Assembly: GCA_005883885.1 (NCBI GenBank)
Contig: VAYF01000210.1
Span: forward strand, 1 to 10,520
Reading direction: 5' to 3'
Origin: Actinomycetota bacterium
GTDB taxonomy: Bacteria; Actinomycetota; UBA4738; HRBIN12
Length of the DNA stretch: 10,520 nucleotides
Part shown: piece after piece, positions 6,618 through 10,520 of the stretch
Layout: each line of letters starts with the position of its first letter
How positions within the stretch are numbered: position 1 is the stretch's first letter
Translations under genes and position numbers: made by a program
The notes under the pieces: generated by a model
What the model was told of the DNA's origin: nothing
Database searches by the model: none
What the model saw: only the letters and a program-made list of their open reading frames with translations

Positions 6618-6623
6618 ATCGTA
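6618..6623 (-). promoter_or_regulatory. Putative -10 box of gcvT (leaderless start)
   Basis: On the minus strand TACGAT is followed by exactly 7 bases and ATG 6610, the same geometry as proposed for sufB. It overlaps the alternative start at 6619, which argues against that start if the box is real. Confidence 0.4.
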
Positions 6624-6670
6624 CGCGCGGGCAACGGAGCATGTGGCCTGGTCGGGTTGGGGAACGCGGG

Positions 6671-6676
6671 TAGACT
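6671..6676 (+). promoter_or_regulatory. Putative -10 box of the lpd-E1-E2 operon
   Basis: TAGACT, the same hexamer as before sufB and also preceded by G, lies 10 bases before ATG 6687. The untranslated leader would be only a few bases, so the first gene would be essentially leaderless, whereas the downstream operon genes all have Shine-Dalgarno sequences. Confidence 0.45.
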
Positions 6677-6686
6677 GGCTCTCCGC

Positions 6687-7933
6687 ATGGGCGACCCGTT
6701 CGACATCGTCGTAGTCGGAGCTGGCACCGGCGGCTATTCCACCGCCCTGCGTGCCGCGCAACTGGGCAAGCGGGTCGCCATCGTGGAGCAGGACCAACGG
6801 CTCGGAGGAACCTGCCTGCTCCGCGGGTGCATCCCGACGAAGGCATTGCTGCAGTCGGCTGCGGTGATGGATACGGTCGAGCGCGCGTCCGAATGGGGGA
6901 TCAAGGCCGCGGGCGAGCCCGACTGGTCGGCGATCGTCGCATTCGAGGACTCGATGGTCGACAAGCTGGTGAAGGGGCTCACCGGGCTTGTCAGGAGATC
7001 ACGCCCCGGATCATCACCAGTGACCAAGCGCTGTGGTACGACCACATCCCCGCCTCGGCCGTCGTGATCGGCGCGGGCGCCGTCGGGCTGGAGTTCGCGT
7101 CCCTGTATCGATCGTTCGGAGCGGAGGTCACCGTGATCGAGGCGCTGCCGCGGCTGGCCCCGCTCGAAGATGACGACATCTCGACGGAGATCGCTCGAGC
7201 GCTCCGCAAGCGCGGCATCACGGCGGCGGCGGGCGCGCTGGTGAAGGAGGTCACCGACACCGGCGACGCCGTCCAGGTGATCTACGAAGCTGACGGCGCT
7301 TCCCACGGCGTGACCGCCGACATCTGCCTCGTCGCGATCGGGCGTGAACCCGTGACCTATGGACTGGGGTTGGAAGCGGCCGGCGTCGCGGTCAACGAGC
7401 GGGGCTACGTGCAGGTAGACGAGCTCTTGCGAACGACCGCTCCGGGGGTCCTGGCAGTGGGCGACGTGGCCGCGACGCCGTTGCAGCTCGCGCACGTCGC
7501 GTTCACGGAAGGGATCGCCGCGGCCGAGCGCATCGCCGGGATCGACGTGCCGCCGATCCAGTACGCGAACATCCCTCGCGTCACGTACTGCACGCCGGAG
7601 ATCGCCAGCGTCGGCCTGACGGAGGCGCAGGCTCGCGAGACGGGCCGCTCGCTCGTGACCGAGAAGCTCGACTTCCGCGCGATCGGCAAAGCGAACATCG
7701 TGGGCGAGGGCGGCTTCGTCAAGGTCGTTGCCGAGGAGGGCGGCGGTCCGGTACTCGGCGTGCATATGATCGGGCCGCACGTCACCGACCTGATCGCGGA
7801 GGCGATGCTGATCACGTCTTGGGAGGCGACGGCCGCGGACGTCGCCGCCTTGATCCATCCCCACCCGACCCTGTCCGAAGGGCTCGGCGAGGCGATGCTC
7901 GCGCTCGCCGGCAAGGCGCTGCATTCCGCATGA
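6687..7933 (+). pseudogene. lpdA: Dihydrolipoamide dehydrogenase (E3), split by an internal deletion with frameshift
   Basis: E3 reoxidises dihydrolipoyl groups of 2-oxo-acid dehydrogenases and the glycine cleavage H-protein, using FAD and NAD+. The first part (6687 to about 6991, about 102 codons) has the FAD motif GAGTGG and the redox disulfide C43/C48 in GGTCLLRGCIPTKALL. The second part is in another frame from about 6992: EITPRIITSDQALW, the NAD+ motif GAGAVGLEFASLY, the second FAD motif VLAVGDVAATPLQLAHVAF, and the dimer domain with the catalytic His in HPHPTLSE. Between them about 50 residues are absent, including the strand with the conserved ATGS-type motif. The upstream frame ends early at 7065-7067. 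The missing length must be 3n+1 bases. Without repair no working E3 can be made. The stop at 7931-7933 leads directly into E1-alpha. Confidence 0.9.
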
Positions 7934-7938
7934 GGAGG
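7932..7938 (+). promoter_or_regulatory. Ribosome binding site deciding the E1-alpha start
   Basis: GAGGAGG overlaps the lpd stop and precedes GTG 7942 by a few bases. An ATG at 7930 in the same frame would begin before this element and has no such sequence of its own. The same pattern (stop, then GAGGAGG, then GTG) recurs before E2 at 10045-10059. Confidence 0.6.
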
Positions 7939-7941
7939 ACC

Positions 7942-9000
7942 GTGGCAACCAAGGTCGAGCCCGACGCCGAAACAGCCGGTCGACCGCTCCCCGACGACCG
8001 GCTGAAGGAGATCCTGTACTTCTTGAAGCTGGCTCGCTACTTCGACGAGCGGATGGAGGCCCTCTACCGGCAGGGCCGGCTGCCGGGGGCGATCTATTCC
8101 GGACGTGGGCAGGAAGGGACGCACGTCGGGGTCGCGTACGCGCTCGAAGCCGAGGACTCCCTGTTCCCGACGCACCGGGACCTCACGGCCCAACTGACGA
8201 AGGGCCTCGAGCTCAAGCGCGTCATGGCGCAGTTCTGGGGCAGGATCGACGGGTACCTGCGTGGCCGGGACGGCAACAGTCACATCGGCGACTGGTACGG
8301 CCACCGAACGTACGCCGTGATGTCCCACCTCCCGATCGCGTACCCGGTCGCGTGCGGCGCCGCGCTCGCGTATCAGCGAGCGGGCAGCGGTCACGTCGCC
8401 CTGGCGATCTGCGGCGACGGCGCCACGTCGAACGGCCGGTGGCATGAGGCCCTGAACATCTCCGCCGTGTTCCGCCTTCCGGTCGTGTGGGTCGTGAACA
8501 ACAATCAGTTCGCCTACTCCACGCCCAACGCGAAGGAGTTCGCCGTCCCCACGATCGCCGAGCGTGGCGCCGCGTATGGGATCCCCGGGGTCCGTGTCGA
8601 CGGCACCGACGTCCTCGAGGTCTACGGCGTCGCCCGAGAGGCGGTCGAGCGAGCCCGACGCGGCGACGGACCCACGCTGATCGAGGCGGTCTCGCTCCGC
8701 TGGCGAGGACATGCCGGCCACGACCCGGCGAAATACGTGCCGCGGGAGCTGCTGGAGCACTACATGCTCTCCAAGGATCCCGTGAAGAACTTCGAGCGAT
8801 ACCTGAAGGATCAGGGCGTCGTCACGGACGAGGACGTCGCGAACATCCAGGCGCGGGTGGATCGCGAGTTCGACGAGGGTCACGAGTACGCCCTCGCATC
8901 GCCGTTCCCCGAGCCCGGAGACGTCACGAAGGGTTGGTGGGTCGAGGACGGCTACTGGGTCGGGGAGCCCGGCCGCGCCGGCGGCACGGAGGCGAGCTGA
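7942..9000 (+). CDS. pdhA: 2-oxo-acid (probably pyruvate) dehydrogenase E1 component, alpha subunit
   Basis: The alpha subunit binds thiamine diphosphate in the heterotetrameric E1, which decarboxylates a 2-oxo acid and loads the acyl group onto lipoyl-E2. From GTG 7942 the product has 352 residues, normal for the family. The thiamine diphosphate motif is exact: GDG at 158-160, then 26 residues, then NN at 187-188. Other signatures are YSGRGQEGTHVG, the substrate-side segment DGNSHIGDW, and the loop RWRGHAGHDPAKYVP with H257. The segment GATSNGRWHEALN is a variant of the more usual GATSEGDFHEALN. Pyruvate, acetoin and branched-chain enzymes cannot be told apart with confidence from this; the symbol is provisional. 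It is coupled to E1-beta by an overlapping TGATG. Confidence 0.9.
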   Translation: MATKVEPDAETAGRPLPDDRLKEILYFLKLARYFDERMEALYRQGRLPGAIYSGRGQEGTHVGVAYALEAEDSLFPTHRDLTAQLTKGLELKRVMAQFWGRIDGYLRGRDGNSHIGDWYGHRTYAVMSHLPIAYPVACGAALAYQRAGSGHVALAICGDGATSNGRWHEALNISAVFRLPVVWVVNNNQFAYSTPNAKEFAVPTIAERGAAYGIPGVRVDGTDVLEVYGVAREAVERARRGDGPTLIEAVSLRWRGHAGHDPAKYVPRELLEHYMLSKDPVKNFERYLKDQGVVTDEDVANIQARVDREFDEGHEYALASPFPEPGDVTKGWWVEDGYWVGEPGRAGGTEAS

Positions 9001-10046
9001 TGGCGACCCAGCAGGTTGAAGCCGGCGCGGCCGGGCACGGCGCAGAGCCGCGGGGCAAGCGCGGCGAGGACGGGCAAGCCACCTACCTGATCGCCATCGC
9101 GGAGGCGCTCTGGGAGGAGATGGAGCGCGACGAACGCGTGTTCATGCTCGGCGAGGACATCGGTGTCTACGGCGGCGCCTTCAAGGTCACGGAGGGGTTC
9201 ATCGAGCGGTTCGGGCCCGAGCGCGTGATGGACACCCCCATCGCGGAGGAGACGATCGTCGGGATGTCGGTCGGCGCCGCGATGGAGGGCCTCCGTCCGG
9301 TGGCGGAGTTCCAGTACGCCGATTTCATGTCGAGCGGCTTCGACGAGATCACGACCGTGTTGTCGCGCTACCACTATCGTGCCGGGGTGCCGCTCCCGGT
9401 CGTGCTGCGCGGACCGAGCGGCGGCGGCGTGCGCGCGTCCAGCTTCCACTCGATCAATCCCGAGCCGTGGTACGCGTACGCGGGCGGGATCAAGATCATG
9501 TGTCCCGCCTTCCCCTCCGACGCGAAGGGCCTGCTCAAGTCGGCGATCCGTGACGACAACCCGAGCATGTTCCTCGAGCACAAGTGGATCTACCGCCGGA
9601 TCAAGGAGCAGGTCTCGGAGGATCCCGAGTTCCTCGTTCCGATCGGAGCGGCGGACGTCAAGCGAGAAGGTTCGGACGTCTCGATCATCACGTACGGCGC
9701 GATGGTGCACAAGGCGCTCGAGGCCGCGGAAGCGCTCGCACAGCGTGGCATCTCGGCGGAGATCGTCGACCTCCGCACCGTGTATCCGCTGGATGAGGAG
9801 ACGATCCTGCGGTCGATCGAGAAGACGTCACGCGCACTCGTCCTGTACGAGTCGTACCGGTTCCTGGGGATCGGGACGGAGGTCGCGGCCGTGATCGCGG
9901 AGAAGGCCTTCGAGCACCTCGACGCGCCGGTCGTGCGGCTTGCTCCGCCCAACGTGCCGGTCCCGTTCTCGCCTCCGCTGGAAGATGCCTTCCTGCCCCA
10001 GATCGCCGACATCGAGGCGGCCGTCGACCGGCTGGCCGGCTGGTGA
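9000..10046 (+). CDS. pdhB: 2-oxo-acid (probably pyruvate) dehydrogenase E1 component, beta subunit
   Basis: The beta subunit completes the E1 active site. The 348-residue product has a Gly/charge-rich N-terminal extension of about 25 residues, then YLIAIAEALWEEMERDERVF, the signature GEDIGVYGGAF (51-61), TPIAEETIVG with the catalytic Glu at E83, AEFQYADFM, and a region SSFHSINPEPWYAY with H150, where many relatives have HSQ. The C-terminal transketolase-like domain carries SIITYGAMVHKALEAA and DLRTVYPLDEETI. The start ATG 9000 shares its A with the E1-alpha stop, and GGAGG at 8988-8992 provides the ribosome binding site. Being cotranscribed with E1-alpha and E2 fits a 1:1 subunit ratio. Intact; substrate not certain, as for E1-alpha. 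Confidence 0.93.
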   Translation: MATQQVEAGAAGHGAEPRGKRGEDGQATYLIAIAEALWEEMERDERVFMLGEDIGVYGGAFKVTEGFIERFGPERVMDTPIAEETIVGMSVGAAMEGLRPVAEFQYADFMSSGFDEITTVLSRYHYRAGVPLPVVLRGPSGGGVRASSFHSINPEPWYAYAGGIKIMCPAFPSDAKGLLKSAIRDDNPSMFLEHKWIYRRIKEQVSEDPEFLVPIGAADVKREGSDVSIITYGAMVHKALEAAEALAQRGISAEIVDLRTVYPLDEETILRSIEKTSRALVLYESYRFLGIGTEVAAVIAEKAFEHLDAPVVRLAPPNVPVPFSPPLEDAFLPQIADIEAAVDRLAGW

Positions 10047-10056
10047 GGAGGACGAT

Positions 10057-10520
10057 GTGACGTCGATCCAGATGCCGCAGCTCGGCGAGACGATCGTCGA
10101 GGGCACGATCTTGAAGTGGCTGAAGCGCGAAGGGGACTCGGTCGATCGGGACGAGCCGTTGTTCGAGATCTCGACGGACAAGGTCGACACCGAGGTGCCC
10201 TCGCCGGTAGCCGGCACGGTCCGGAAGATCCTGGTCGAAGAGGGCACGACGGTTCCCGTCGGGACGGCCTTGATGGAGATCGACGAGGCGGGGGCGGCTG
10301 CCTCAGGCGTTGCCTCCGGTGACGCGGCTTCCTCACCCGATCCGTCGGCCGCGGAGCCTGCGGAAGCTGCTCCGGAACCCTCGGCGACCCCGGCCCCCTC
10401 AGAGGGATCGTCAGCCACGCCACCTGCGGCGGCTCCCTCCACCTCGGTGGCTCCGGCTGCTGCGGCTATGGCAACCGTGCCCGACCGGGGCCCGCGTTCA
10501 CAGATCCTTTCCCCGCTCGT
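10057..10520 (+). CDS. pdhC: Dihydrolipoamide acyltransferase (E2) of the same complex, N-terminal part (runs off right edge)
   Basis: E2 forms the core of the complex and carries the swinging lipoyl arm. About 154 residues are present. Residues 1-77 form a lipoyl domain: MPQLGETIVEGTILKWLKREGDSV, then FEISTDKVDTEVPSP with the lipoylation site at K42. Residues about 78-147 are a flexible linker of Ala, Pro, Ser and Glu. The last residues, SQILSPLV, look like the start of the E1/E3-binding domain, so there is a single lipoyl domain. The catalytic acetyltransferase domain lies outside the window. Start GTG 10057 follows AGGAGG by 5 bases, with 10 bases between the E1-beta stop and the start. 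An ATG at 10055 is in another frame. Confidence 0.92.
   Translation, partial: MTSIQMPQLGETIVEGTILKWLKREGDSVDRDEPLFEISTDKVDTEVPSPVAGTVRKILVEEGTTVPVGTALMEIDEAGAAASGVASGDAASSPDPSAAEPAEAAPEPSATPAPSEGSSATPPAAAPSTSVAPAAAAMATVPDRGPRSQILSPL

Noticed and set aside
6960..7067. Programmed frameshift as explanation of the split lpd
   Set aside because: About 50 conserved residues are missing, which a ribosomal frameshift cannot restore, and no slippery sequence is visible at the junction.
7405..8883. Long minus-strand open frame opposite lpd and E1-alpha
   Set aside because: Antisense to conserved plus-strand genes; no recognisable protein in it.

Overview
This is a GC-rich, gene-dense bacterial chromosome segment. 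It looks actinobacterial (Actinomycetota or a close high-GC relative): codons are strongly G/C-ending, the closest remembered relatives of the carbonic anhydrase and the rhodanese are the mycobacterial Rv1284 and CysA/SseA types, and several starts seem leaderless, with a TANNNT box 7-10 bases upstream. Nothing in the window allows a finer placement. No tRNA, rRNA, CRISPR array, insertion sequence or prophage was seen.

Left part (1-2925), mostly minus strand and linked to sulfur and Fe-S metabolism. The start of sufB runs off the left edge. Upstream of it, a two-gene operon encodes a two-domain sulfurtransferase (rhodanese) followed by a clade-D-like beta-carbonic anhydrase. Next comes a damaged plus-strand gene for a small membrane-anchored protein, then a minus-strand SufT/MIP18-like Fe-S assembly gene with an internal deletion.

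Middle part (2926-5504), plus strand. A NarL/LuxR-type response regulator is followed by a soluble histidine kinase that carries an N-terminal degenerate receiver domain. After these lies an unknown, probably secreted protein whose signal peptide is now in another reading frame.

Right part (5501-10520), central C1/keto-acid metabolism. gcvT (aminomethyltransferase of the glycine cleavage system) is on the minus strand. Divergent from it is a plus-strand operon: lpd (E3), E1-alpha, E1-beta and E2 (partial) of a 2-oxo-acid dehydrogenase complex. E3 serves both this complex and glycine cleavage, so the divergent layout makes functional sense. However, lpd as given is broken: about 50 residues are missing and the reading frame changes at the junction.

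The most unusual property of the window is that four of its thirteen genes are disrupted by a deletion or frame change, while their neighbours look intact and well conserved. This may be real gene decay or an assembly/consensus artefact; the sequence alone cannot decide. The most interesting biological lead is the rhodanese plus clade-D carbonic anhydrase operon beside suf genes, which could represent carbonyl sulfide hydrolysis and sulfur handling rather than CO2 hydration.
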